This document shows positions 51,109 to 59,019 of a stretch of 64,000 nt of DNA, piece by piece. The DNA comes from Streptomyces smyrnaeus (lineage in GTDB: Bacteria > Actinomycetota > Actinomycetes > Streptomycetales > Streptomycetaceae), in assembly GCF_017676345.1 (NCBI RefSeq), contig NZ_JAFFZM010000016.1, forward strand, positions 159,334-223,333, in the 5' to 3' direction. Position 1 is the stretch's first letter, and every line of letters begins with the position of its first letter. Position numbers and translations under genes: made by a program. The notes beneath the pieces are model-generated. The model was not told the origin of the DNA. It worked only from the letters and a program-made list of their open reading frames with translations, and did no database searches.

Positions 51109-52115
51109 AGTGCTCGCTCCCCCATCAGACCGGCCGCACCCTTGGCGAGCATCTCCTCGGCGAGTTCCTGGCCCATGCGCGCGAAGGGCGCAAGGTCGGC
51201 AGAACCGCCGTCGGACGCCGGTGCGGGACCGGTGGTGGACAACTGCACCAGCGTGCGACCGTCGGTGGTGCCGACGACGCCGCGCAGGCGCATTTCAGTG
51301 ACAACCTGCCCCTCGACAAGCAGGTCGGCCAGCGCCCCCACAGGTGCGCTGCAGCCGGCCTCCAAGGCGGCGAGCAGGGTTCGCTCAGCGGTGACGGCCG
51401 CCCGTGTGCACGGGTCGTCCAACTCCGCGAGCTGTGCGGCCAGGTGCGTGTCGGACGCCACACACTCGACGGCCAGTGCCCCCTGTCCGGGGGCGGGAAG
51501 AACCTGGTCGGGCTCGATCAGTTCGGCGGCCTCCTCGTCGAGGCGACCGATGCGCTCGAGACCGGCGGCGGCGAGCACGACGCCGTCGAGCTCACCGGAG
51601 CGCACGTACCCGATCCGGGTGTCGATATTCCCCCGGATCGGTACGGTCTCGATCTCGACCCCGAGGGTACGCGCCCAGGCGTGCAATTGCGCCATCCTGC
51701 GGGGCGAGCCCGTGCCGATACGCGCGACGCCGGGCGCACAGGCGCCGATCAGCGCCTCGAAACCGAGCCCGTCCCGGCCCACCAGCACATCCCGGGCGTC
51801 GGCCCGGGCAGGCACGGCGGCCAGTGCGAACTCCGCCGGCTGGGTCGTCGGCAGATCCTTCAGCGAGTGCACGGCGAAGTCGATCTCACCGCGCGCAAGC
51901 GCGTCCCGCAGCGCGTTGACGAACACCCCGGTGCCGCCGATCTGCGCGAGCTGCTCCTTGCTGATGTCCCCGTACGTGGTGATCTCCACCAGCTCGACGG
52001 GCCGCCCCGTGCGCCTGCGCACCTCCTCGGCGACCAGCCCGGACTGCGCCATCGCGAGCTTGCTGCGGCGGGTGCCCAGCCTCAGTGGGGGGTTGGCTGT
52101 GGCGTCGGTGTTCAT
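51105..52115 (-). CDS. hemC: Hydroxymethylbilane synthase (porphobilinogen deaminase)
   Basis: 336-residue enzyme that polymerises four porphobilinogens. The dipyrromethane cofactor would attach to Cys255 in ALEAGCSAPVG. The Arg-rich active site (LRLGTRRSKLAMAQS, HSLKDLPT, IGTGSPRRMAQL, RGNIDTR) is complete. It overlaps hemA at its start (ATGA at 52112-52115) and the hemD gene at its stop. Confidence 0.97.
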   Translation of the reverse strand: MNTDATANPPLRLGTRRSKLAMAQSGLVAEEVRRRTGRPVELVEITTYGDISKEQLAQIGGTGVFVNALRDALARGEIDFAVHSLKDLPTTQPAEFALAAVPARADARDVLVGRDGLGFEALIGACAPGVARIGTGSPRRMAQLHAWARTLGVEIETVPIRGNIDTRIGYVRSGELDGVVLAAAGLERIGRLDEEAAELIEPDQVLPAPGQGALAVECVASDTHLAAQLAELDDPCTRAAVTAERTLLAALEAGCSAPVGALADLLVEGQVVTEMRLRGVVGTTDGRTLVQLSTTGPAPASDGGSADLAPFARMGQELAEEMLAKGAAGLMGERAL

Positions 52116-53419
52116 TGCCGCTCCTGTTCCGGATTGCTGACAGCGGCGACCGCCTGCGGGTCGAGGTCGAAGAGTTCACGCAGCGCGTCGGCGTACCCGG
52201 CACCGCCGGGCTCGCCCGCGAGCTGTTTCACGCGCACGGTCGGCGCGTGCAGCAGCTTGTCCACGACACGGCGCACGGTCTGCGTGATCTCCGCGCGCTG
52301 CTTGTCGTCCATACCGTGCAGCCGCCCCTCCAGCCGCGCCATCTCACTGGCGACGACATCGGCGGCCATGGTGCGCAGCGCCACGACGGTCGGCGTGATC
52401 GTCGCCGCCCGCTGCGCGGCGCCGAACGCGGCGACCTCCTCGGCGACGATGCGGCGGACGGCTTCCACGTCCCCCGCCATCGGCGCGTTCGCCTCGGCGT
52501 CGGCCAGCGACTCGATGTCCACGAGCCGCACTCCGTCGATGCGGTGCACCGCTGCTTCGACATCGCGGGGCATGGCGAGGTCGAGCACGGCCAGGGCGGA
52601 GGTGCGCCCGCGCACCGCGCCCTCGATCTCGGCGGCGCCCAGCACCAGGCCCGCGGCACCGGTGCAGGACACCACCACGTCGGCCGAGGCCAGCTCCTCG
52701 GCGACGGCGGCCATCGGCAACGCCCTCGCCCCCAGGCTCTCCGCCAGCCGCTGGGCCCTCTCCAACGTCCGGTTGACGATCACCAGTTCGCCCACACCGG
52801 CGCGCGCCAGCGTCACCGCGGCGAGCGAGGACATGGATCCGGCGCCGATCACCAGCGCCCGGCGTCCGCGTACCCACGCGTCGACAGCCGCTCCCTGGGC
52901 CAGCTGTTCGAGGCCGAAGGTCACCAGCGACTGCCCGGCCTTGTCGATACCGGTCTCCGAATGGGCGCGCTTGCCCACCCGCAGGGCCTGCTGGAACAGG
53001 TCGTTCAGCAGGCGCCCGGCGGTGTGCTGCTCCTGGGCGACGGCCAGCGCGTCCTTGATCTGGCCGAGGATCTGCCCCTCGCCCACGACCATCGAGTCGA
53101 GCCCGCACGCCACCGAGAACAGGTGGTGCACGGCCCGGTCCTCGTAGTGCACGTACAGATACGGAGTGAGCTCCTCCAGCTCCACTCCGCTGTGCTGGGC
53201 CAGCAGCGTCGACAGCTCGGCGACACCGGCGTGGAACTTGTCGACGTCCGCGTACAGCTCGATCCGGTTGCAGGTGGAGAGCACGGCGGCCTCGGCCGCG
53301 GGCTCGGCCCCCAGGGTGTCCTGCAGCAACTTCCCCCGGGCCTGCGGGGCCAGCGCCGCCCGCTCCAGCACGCTGACCGGTGCGCTGCGGTGGCTCAGGC
53401 CGACGACGAGCAGGCTCAT
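52112..53419 (-). CDS. hemA: Glutamyl-tRNA reductase
   Basis: 435-residue NADPH-dependent enzyme that opens the C5 heme pathway by reducing glutamyl-tRNA to glutamate-1-semialdehyde. The catalytic Cys50 lies in LSTCNRIELYADV. The NADP motif GAGSMSSLAAVTL (about 188-200) and HLFSVACGLDSMVVGE are present. The start overlaps the rex stop (ATGA at 53416-53419). Expression is expected to follow the NADH/NAD ratio through Rex. Confidence 0.97.
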   Translation of the reverse strand: MSLLVVGLSHRSAPVSVLERAALAPQARGKLLQDTLGAEPAAEAAVLSTCNRIELYADVDKFHAGVAELSTLLAQHSGVELEELTPYLYVHYEDRAVHHLFSVACGLDSMVVGEGQILGQIKDALAVAQEQHTAGRLLNDLFQQALRVGKRAHSETGIDKAGQSLVTFGLEQLAQGAAVDAWVRGRRALVIGAGSMSSLAAVTLARAGVGELVIVNRTLERAQRLAESLGARALPMAAVAEELASADVVVSCTGAAGLVLGAAEIEGAVRGRTSALAVLDLAMPRDVEAAVHRIDGVRLVDIESLADAEANAPMAGDVEAVRRIVAEEVAAFGAAQRAATITPTVVALRTMAADVVASEMARLEGRLHGMDDKQRAEITQTVRRVVDKLLHAPTVRVKQLAGEPGGAGYADALRELFDLDPQAVAAVSNPEQERQ

Positions 53420-54228
53420 GCCGGCATCACGGCGGGCAGATCCCCGTCAGTTCCGGACTCGGGAGGGCGCTTGGTGACGGCCACGGCGGGCGGCGCGGCG
53501 GGCGGCGCCGTGTCCGCCTCGGGGCCCTCCCCCGGTCTCCGGCCGGGAGGCGCTCCCAGCTCCTCCCCCGCCTTGCGCTGCTCGTGGAAGGCGAGGATCT
53601 GCAGCTCTATCGACAGGTCGACCTTGCGTACGTCGACCCCTTCGGGGACGGACAGCACGGTCGGTGCGAAGTTGAGGATGGAGGTGATACCGGCGGCGAC
53701 GAGCCGGTCGCACACCTGCTGGGCCGCGCCGGCCGGGGTGGCGATCACCCCGATGGACACCCCGTTGTCGGAGATGATCTTTTCCAGCTCGTCGGTGTGC
53801 TGGACCGGGATGCCCGCGACGGGCTTCCCGGCCAGACCCGGGTCGGCGTCGATCAGCGCCGCCACCCGGAAGCCGCGTGAGGCGAAACCGCCGTAGTTGG
53901 CGAGCGCCGCGCCGAGATTACCGATACCGACGATCACAACCGGCCAGTCCTGGGTGAGGCCCAGCTCGCGGGAGATCTGGTAGACGAGATATTCGACGTC
54001 GTAGCCGACCCCGCGGGTGCCGTACGAACCCAGGTAGGAGAAATCCTTGCGCAGCTTGGCCGAATTGACGCCCGCCGCGGAGGCCAGCTCCTCCGAGGAG
54101 ACCGTGGGCACCGAGCGCTCGGACAGCGCGGTGAGTGCCCGCAGATACAGCGGAAGACGGGCGACGGTCGCCTCGGGGATCCCTCGGCTCCGACTCGTCG
54201 CCGGACGGTGATTTCGGCCAGTTGCCAC
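53416..54228 (-). CDS. rex: Redox-sensing transcriptional repressor Rex
   Basis: 270-residue Rex. The N-terminal winged helix (about 1-85) has GIPEATVARLPLYLRALTAL, then SSEELASAAGVNSAKLRKDFSYLGSYGTRGVGY. The Rossmann domain has VIVGIGNLGAALANYGGFASRG (about 100-121), which binds NADH and NAD. The C-terminal ~60 residues are a Pro/Glu-rich tail typical of Streptomyces. GTG 54228 with GCAGGAG 5 bases before is the start; the frame upstream has no homology. It releases DNA when NADH rises. Autoregulation through the ROP site at 54314-54331 is established for S. coelicolor rex-hemACD. Confidence 0.96.
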   Translation of the reverse strand: MATGRNHRPATSRSRGIPEATVARLPLYLRALTALSERSVPTVSSEELASAAGVNSAKLRKDFSYLGSYGTRGVGYDVEYLVYQISRELGLTQDWPVVIVGIGNLGAALANYGGFASRGFRVAALIDADPGLAGKPVAGIPVQHTDELEKIISDNGVSIGVIATPAGAAQQVCDRLVAAGITSILNFAPTVLSVPEGVDVRKVDLSIELQILAFHEQRKAGEELGAPPGRRPGEGPEADTAPPAAPPAVAVTKRPPESGTDGDLPAVMPA

Positions 54229-54313
54229 GGTGCTCCTGCCGGTTGCGCGAAGCGGTGAGCGGTCGTATGTGAGGCACTCTCCCGGACCGCTCCGTCGCGC
54301 CCAGGCTATGCCT

Positions 54314-54331
54314 TTGTGAACGCGTGCACAA
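54314..54331 (-). promoter_or_regulatory. Rex operator (ROP) in the rex-hemACDB promoter
   Basis: TTGTGAACGCGTGCACAA matches the Rex consensus TTGTGAAN4TTCACAA in 15 of 16 set positions (G at 54326 instead of T/C). It lies 86 bases upstream of the rex GTG, inside the 356-base spacer 54229-54584, which otherwise shows only promoter-like A/T-richer DNA near 54440-54480. NADH-dependent release here would couple heme synthesis to respiration. Confidence 0.9.
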
Positions 54332-54584
54332 AGATTGTGTCCGGTTTGTCCGGCCAACGTGACCGGCGCCACAGGCACCAACGGGGACACCCGGCCACAC
54401 TCCTCACGTATACGCCCCCGGACGGCAAAACGCCCTCGATACTAATCGAAACGAACTCGAACCCTGACCACATTCCCACTGGACAAGCCCGCCCTCGGCG
54501 GTCCTTGAGCGGAATTCGAGCGGCCGCGGAAGAGTCACGCGCCGGGCACGTATACGGGTACGTACGGCGGGTGTCGGCGGCGCG

Positions 54585-54821
54585 TCACCCGGTGAGCGCG
54601 CTACGGAGACGTTCGGGGTCGACGCGCCAGAAGTCGTGCTGCTCACCGTCGACCAGCACCACCGGGATCTGCTCCCAGTAGAGGCGGTAGAGCTCCGGCT
54701 CCTGGTTGATGTTCTTCTCCTCCCAGGTGGCGCCCACTTCGTCGCACACCCGGACCACCACGTCCCGCGCCACGTCACACAGATGGCATCCGGGCTTTCC
54801 GATGAGGGTCACAGTCTTCAT
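54585..54821 (-). CDS. Glutaredoxin-like (DUF836) small thiol protein
   Basis: 78-residue thioredoxin-fold protein. The active site is CHLC in TLIGKPGCHLCDVARD (about 7-22), and the cis-proline follows in WEQIPVVLVDGEQHDFWRVD. It is shorter than true glutaredoxins and belongs to the DUF836 group found beside Rex in actinomycetes. It may exchange electrons with mycothiol-linked partners; the function is unproven. ATG 54821 is chosen; upstream is the repeat region. Confidence 0.88.
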   Translation of the reverse strand: MKTVTLIGKPGCHLCDVARDVVVRVCDEVGATWEEKNINQEPELYRLYWEQIPVVLVDGEQHDFWRVDPERLRSALTG

Positions 54822-54890
54822 CCCTCCATTCTCCAGCCCACCCGCCGCCGAGCCCGAATCCCCGACGGACCGGCCGCCCACCGCCACCAC

Positions 54891-55032
54891 CCCCGGCCGT
54901 TCACCGCCACCACACCCCCGGCAACCCACGCGCAACCGCCTGACCTCACGCTGCGATCCCCGGGGGCAACCCCCGGACCCCGGCCGTTCACCGCCACCAC
55001 ACCCCCGGCAACCCACGCGCAACCGCCTGACC
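54891..55032. repeat. Two exact copies of a 55-bp direct repeat, period 87
   Basis: Copy 1 is 54891-54945, and copy 2 is 54978-55032. They begin CCCCGGCCGTTCACCGCCAC and end CGCAACCGCCTGACC, with a 32-base spacer. They fill the divergent spacer between the glutaredoxin-like gene and the HAD-IB phosphatase; copy 2 ends 24 bases before the latter's ATG. Copies are identical in a noncoding stretch, so the duplication looks recent. It may alter the promoter. Confidence 0.95.
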
Positions 55033-55056
55033 GAACAGACTGGCTATGCTCGCGGC

Positions 55057-55995
55057 ATGGCCCTTCCTGCATGGCTCACCTCTCGCAAGCGCTCGGCGAC
55101 CGCGCGCAGCGTGCTCGCAGGCGAGGCGGCCGCCGAAGCGGCGCGCAAGCAGGAGCAGGAGCTGGCGGCAGCGGGGCGGGAAGGCGCGGAGGGCGCCTGG
55201 GAGGCGGAGTTCCCCGTGGCGGGGGACGTGCGCGCTGCCGCCTTCTTCGACCTGGACAACACGGTCATGCAGGGTGCCGCCCTCTTCCACTTCGGCCGCG
55301 GCCTCTACAAGCGGAAGTTCTTCCGGAAGCGCGAACTGACCCGCTTCGCCTGGCAGCAGGCGTACTTCCGGCTGGCCGGCTCCGAGAACGCCGACCACAT
55401 GCAGGACGCCCGGGAGAGCGCGCTGTCCATCGTCAAGGGGCACCGGGTCTCGGAGCTGATGGCGATCGGCGAGGAGATCTACGACGAGTACATGGCGGGC
55501 CGCATCTGGCCGGGCACCCGGGCGCTCGCGCAGGCGCATCTGGACGCGGGACAGAAGGTGTGGCTGGTGACGGCGGCGCCGGTGGAGACGGCGACGATCA
55601 TCGCGCGCCGGCTGGGGCTGACCGGCGCGCTGGGCACGGTCGCCGAATCGGTGGGCGGTGTCTACACCGGGCGGCTGGTCGGCGAACCGCTGCACGGACC
55701 GGCGAAGGCGGAGGCCGTACGCGCGCTGGCCGCGGCCGAGGGGCTCGACCTGGACAGGTGTGCTGCGTACAGCGACTCGGCGAACGACATCCCGATGCTG
55801 TCGCTTGTCGGTTATCCGTATGCGATCAATCCTGACAGTCGTCTTCGGGCGCATGCTCGTGAAATGGGCTGGCGACTGCGGGACTACCGCAGGGGCCGCA
55901 AGGCGGCCAAGGTGGGCATCCCGGCGGCGGCCGGGGTCGGCGCGCTGGCGGGCGGTGCGGTTGCCGCCGCCGCGGTCCAGCGCCGTCGCCGCTGA
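55057..55995 (+). CDS. HAD-IB family phosphatase (SerB/CicA-like)
   Basis: 312-residue HAD hydrolase. A ~55-residue Ala/Glu-rich lead precedes the nucleophile motif AAFFDLDNTVM (about 61-71). Motif II is WLVTAAPVETA, Lys is in HGPAKAEAVR, and motif III is AAYSDSANDIPMLSLVGYPYAINPD. The C-terminus has a basic segment and a Gly/Ala-rich helix (IPAAAGVGALAGGAVAAAAV), which may be membrane-associated. HAD-IB members dephosphorylate phosphoserine or lysophospholipids. It is conserved beside bldN in Streptomyces; the substrate is unknown. Confidence 0.87.
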   Translation: MALPAWLTSRKRSATARSVLAGEAAAEAARKQEQELAAAGREGAEGAWEAEFPVAGDVRAAAFFDLDNTVMQGAALFHFGRGLYKRKFFRKRELTRFAWQQAYFRLAGSENADHMQDARESALSIVKGHRVSELMAIGEEIYDEYMAGRIWPGTRALAQAHLDAGQKVWLVTAAPVETATIIARRLGLTGALGTVAESVGGVYTGRLVGEPLHGPAKAEAVRALAAAEGLDLDRCAAYSDSANDIPMLSLVGYPYAINPDSRLRAHAREMGWRLRDYRRGRKAAKVGIPAAAGVGALAGGAVAAAAVQRRRR

Positions 55996-56377
55996 CCCTC
56001 CTCACTAGGGCCGCCGTCCGCGCACCCGCGGCGGGCAACACCCGTGGCGCGTCCGGCGTGTGCCGCCGTGGACGGGGCAATCCAGCAGTGTTACCCGGCG
56101 CTCCCGGCCGGCAGTCACGGTCTGCTCGGTCGGGCGGAACACATCAAGTAGGCGTCAGATTCAGCCAGGAAAACGATCAAAAACTGTCCTCGATTCGTAC
56201 CTGAATGCGGCTTCAATCCGTAACGGAACGAACCGAAGCGACGTTTTTGGCAACTAGGTGTAGCGCAGCCTGTACGAAGCGTTATTCTCCTCAGACGCAA
56301 TTCGGTACCCATCCGTCCCTACGCCGGGTGAACGGTCCCGCACTGCACGTGATGGAAGCTCTGCCTCTGGGAGTCCC
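55996..56377 (+). other. 382-base bldN upstream region
   Basis: Noncoding; A/T-richer from 56150 to 56300. At 56219-56248 CGTAAC and CGTTTT are separated by 17 bases, resembling an ECF promoter with one base more spacing than the BldN-type site at 57441. I see no clear BldD box, terminator or small ORF. It should contain the bldN promoter and a long leader. Confidence 0.45.
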
Positions 56378-57364
56378 GTGTACCCACACGTCGGGGTTGA
56401 CGCCTCGGGCCTGGCTACGCTGCGCACGACAGTCATCGACCAACTGCGTGCGTTCGTCCCCACCGCGTACGCCGTCCCTGCCCTTGCCGCAACAACCGCA
56501 CCTGTCCCCGCAGGAGCCTCAACTGTCCCCGCAGGTCCCTGCCATGCCCTCGCCCGCCGCGCCGCCCGCGCCCTGACCACCGCAGCCGATCCGGCCGCAG
56601 CCGCCACGTCCCCGGCGGTCTCGTCCCGTACGGCGTCGTCCGCCTCCGCTGCCGCCGCCGCTACCACTGCCGCCTCCACCGCCTCCGCGGCCTCCTCGCC
56701 GACTCCGTCGGCAGCCCGCTCGAACGCGGCAACCGCCTCCCGCACCTCCACCGCGAGCGGCAGGCGCGCCCGCGGCACCGGTGCGACCGCACGGCGCCCC
56801 GCCGCCTCGGACACCGACAGCCGCCGGATGATGGACCTGGTCGAACGCGCCCAGGACGGCGAGGCCGAGGCGTTCGGCAGGTTGTACGACCAGTACAGCG
56901 ACACCGTCTACCGCTACATCTACTACCGCGTCGGCGGCCGGGCGACCGCCGAGGACCTGACCAGTGAGACCTTTCTGCGTGCCCTCCGTCGCATCGGAAC
57001 CTTCACCTGGCAGGGCCGCGACTTCGGGGCGTGGCTGGTGACCATCGCCCGGAACCTCGTCGCCGACCACTTCAAGTCGAGCCGCTTCCGCCTCGAAGTG
57101 ACCACCGGCGAGATGCTCGACGCCAACGAGGTCGAACGCTCCCCGGAGGAGTCGGTCCTCGAATCCCTCTCCAACGCCGCCCTGCTGGAGGCCGTACGTA
57201 AGCTCAACCCCCAACAGCAGGAGTGCGTAACGCTCCGATTTCTGCAGGGGCTGTCCGTGGCCGAAACGGCCCGGGTGATGGGCAAGAACGAGGGCGCCAT
57301 CAAGACACTCCAGTACCGCGCCGTCCGCACGCTCGCCAGACTCCTGCCCGACGACGCGCGCTGA
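56378..57364 (+). CDS. bldN: Developmental ECF sigma factor BldN (pro-sigma)
   Basis: 328-residue extracytoplasmic-function sigma factor required for aerial hyphae in Streptomyces. It opens YPHVGVDASGLATLR, as in known BldN. The first ~145 residues are an Ala/Thr/Ser-rich pro-sequence; part of it is removed by proteolysis in S. coelicolor. Region 2 spans about 153-215 (LVERAQDGEAEAFGRLYDQY, YYRVGGRATAEDLTSETFLRAL), and region 4 about 267-325 (RKLNPQQQECVTLRFLQGLS, VMGKNEGAIKTLQYRAVRTL). The GTG start follows GGGAG. RsbN, its anti-sigma factor, is the next gene. Confidence 0.95.
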   Translation: MYPHVGVDASGLATLRTTVIDQLRAFVPTAYAVPALAATTAPVPAGASTVPAGPCHALARRAARALTTAADPAAAATSPAVSSRTASSASAAAAATTAASTASAASSPTPSAARSNAATASRTSTASGRRARGTGATARRPAASDTDSRRMMDLVERAQDGEAEAFGRLYDQYSDTVYRYIYYRVGGRATAEDLTSETFLRALRRIGTFTWQGRDFGAWLVTIARNLVADHFKSSRFRLEVTTGEMLDANEVERSPEESVLESLSNAALLEAVRKLNPQQQECVTLRFLQGLSVAETARVMGKNEGAIKTLQYRAVRTLARLLPDDAR

Positions 57365-57440
57365 GTGCCCGCCGAGCACTCCGCCGGGCACTCCGCCGAG
57401 CGGCGCCCAGCACCGGTCACATCATCGTGACATCCGACTC

Positions 57441-57468
57441 CGTAACCCGAGTGGCTTGCGCTCGTTGT
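57441..57468 (+). promoter_or_regulatory. BldN-dependent promoter of rsbN
   Basis: CGTAAC (57441-57446), a 16-base spacer, and CGTTGT (57463-57468). The reported BldN consensus is CGTAAC-N16-CGTTGA, so only the last base differs. It lies 125 bases before the rsbN GTG. It means the sigma factor activates its own anti-sigma gene, a feedback loop also described in S. venezuelae. Confidence 0.82.
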
Positions 57469-57592
57469 CGGGGTTGCAGACTCCCCGAAGCCGTGGCTGC
57501 CCGGGTCCACTCACCCCTGAGTGAACGCGGTCGGCCGCGCTCACGCCTGTGTGGTGGGGAGCCGACCGTGCTGACGAGAGGAGGTGCCGCCG

Positions 57593-58942
57593 GTGATCGG
57601 ATCCGTGCCGACGAGCCGACGGGCCATCGCCTTCGCCCAAGCCCTGGACGAGCAGGAGCGCGACGCGGGCGCGGCGGCCGAGGCAGGGCCCGAGGAGTCC
57701 CCGGCCGGGGGTACCTCCCGGCCCGACTCCCCCAGCTCCCGCTGGGAGGCGCCCCCAGGGGGAGGGAACGGCGAAGGGACACCGCCGACGGGCACACCGC
57801 ACAGCCACCGGGCCGACGACGGTGCGGACCGGTCGCTGCTCGCCCTGGCGAACTCACTGGGCGGGGTGCCCCGTCCCACGCTGGACCCGCAGGTCAAGAC
57901 GGTCCAGCGCGCCCAGCTGATCGCGGCCATGGAAGCCGCGTTCGGGGAGGGCGAGACGGCGGCGCACGGCGCGCACTTCCCCGAGCAGCGCGACGCCCGC
58001 ACCGGCTCCCGCGGCCGGGGCGCACACCGCGCGCCCGGTCTCGGGCCGCTCGGCAAGCTGCGGCCCAAGTCCCGGCTGGGCAAGGGACTCGCGGCCGGCG
58101 GCCTGAGCGTCGGGGTGGCCGCCAGCGCCTTCGGCGGCGCCACGGCGGCCAGCACGGACGCCCTGCCCGGCGACTCGCTCTACGGCCTCAAGCGCGGCAT
58201 GGAGGACCTCCGGCTCGATCTGGCCGGAGACGACGCCGACCGCGGCAGCCTGCTGCTGGACCACGCCTCGACGCGGATGAACGAGGCCCGCCGCCTCATG
58301 GAGCGGGACCGCTCCGGCGGGCTGGACCACGAGGCGCTCGTCGAGGTCCGCAAGACGCTGTCCGGGATGCGGCAGGACGCCTCCGAGGGCCACCGGCTGC
58401 TGAGCGCCGCCTTCCGGAAGAACGGCGACCTCGCCCCGATCCGGTCCCTGTCCAGCTTCTCCAAGAACCACCGGGCGAGCTGGTCCCGGCTGCGCGACCG
58501 GCTGCCGGTGCAGCTGCACGACGTGAGCGACGAGGTCAGCTCCGTCTTCGACGCCATAGACCAGGACGTGAGCCCCCTGCGCTCGCTCCTCCCCCGCGAT
58601 CGGGAGGAGGCCCCGTCCGAACGCGAGCCGGGCACCGGCGACCGTACGGGCGAGGAGCAGCCTTCCGCCCGACCGAGTTCCCCGTCCGCGGACGGCATGT
58701 CCGGGCGGCGCGACGGGAGCAGCGAGGAGCCGTCCCCGTCCGACTCGCAGCGGGAGCGCGAGGGCCTGCTCGGCGGCGGACTGCTGGAGCCGCCCGAGGA
58801 GTCCGGCAGGCAGGGCAGCCCGTCGCACTCCGGCCCCGACTCCGAGAGCCCGTCCACCCCCGACGGCGGGCCGAAGGTGACCCTGCCTCCCCTCGTGCCC
58901 GATGTGCTGCCCCGCCTCGACCTGGGCGGCGACAACAGGTAG
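57593..58942 (+). CDS. rsbN: Anti-sigma factor RsbN
   Basis: 449-residue membrane anti-sigma factor that holds BldN inactive. The N-terminal cytoplasmic part begins VIGSVPTSRRAIAFAQALDE and contains LLALANSLGGVPRPTLDPQVK, then RAQLIAAMEAAF, the likely sigma-binding helices. A single transmembrane helix (LAAGGLSVGVAASAFGGATAA, about 166-186) leads to an extracytoplasmic helical domain (DSLYGLKRGMEDLRLDLAGD) and a Ser/Glu/Pro-rich tail. GTG 57593 has GGAGG at 8 bases; GTG 57584 lies too close to it. It lies 228 bases after bldN and has its own BldN-type promoter. Confidence 0.92.
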   Translation: MIGSVPTSRRAIAFAQALDEQERDAGAAAEAGPEESPAGGTSRPDSPSSRWEAPPGGGNGEGTPPTGTPHSHRADDGADRSLLALANSLGGVPRPTLDPQVKTVQRAQLIAAMEAAFGEGETAAHGAHFPEQRDARTGSRGRGAHRAPGLGPLGKLRPKSRLGKGLAAGGLSVGVAASAFGGATAASTDALPGDSLYGLKRGMEDLRLDLAGDDADRGSLLLDHASTRMNEARRLMERDRSGGLDHEALVEVRKTLSGMRQDASEGHRLLSAAFRKNGDLAPIRSLSSFSKNHRASWSRLRDRLPVQLHDVSDEVSSVFDAIDQDVSPLRSLLPRDREEAPSEREPGTGDRTGEEQPSARPSSPSADGMSGRRDGSSEEPSPSDSQREREGLLGGGLLEPPEESGRQGSPSHSGPDSESPSTPDGGPKVTLPPLVPDVLPRLDLGGDNR

Positions 58943-59019
58943 CCACGGCAGCCCGGTGCGGCGGCGGACGGGTTCGGAGCAGCCACGGGAGCGCTGGGAA
59001 GGATCGCTTCCGGAAACGC

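Noticed and set aside
54891..55032. CRISPR array
   Set aside because: Only two 55-bp copies with a single spacer and no cas genes; it is a simple direct duplication.
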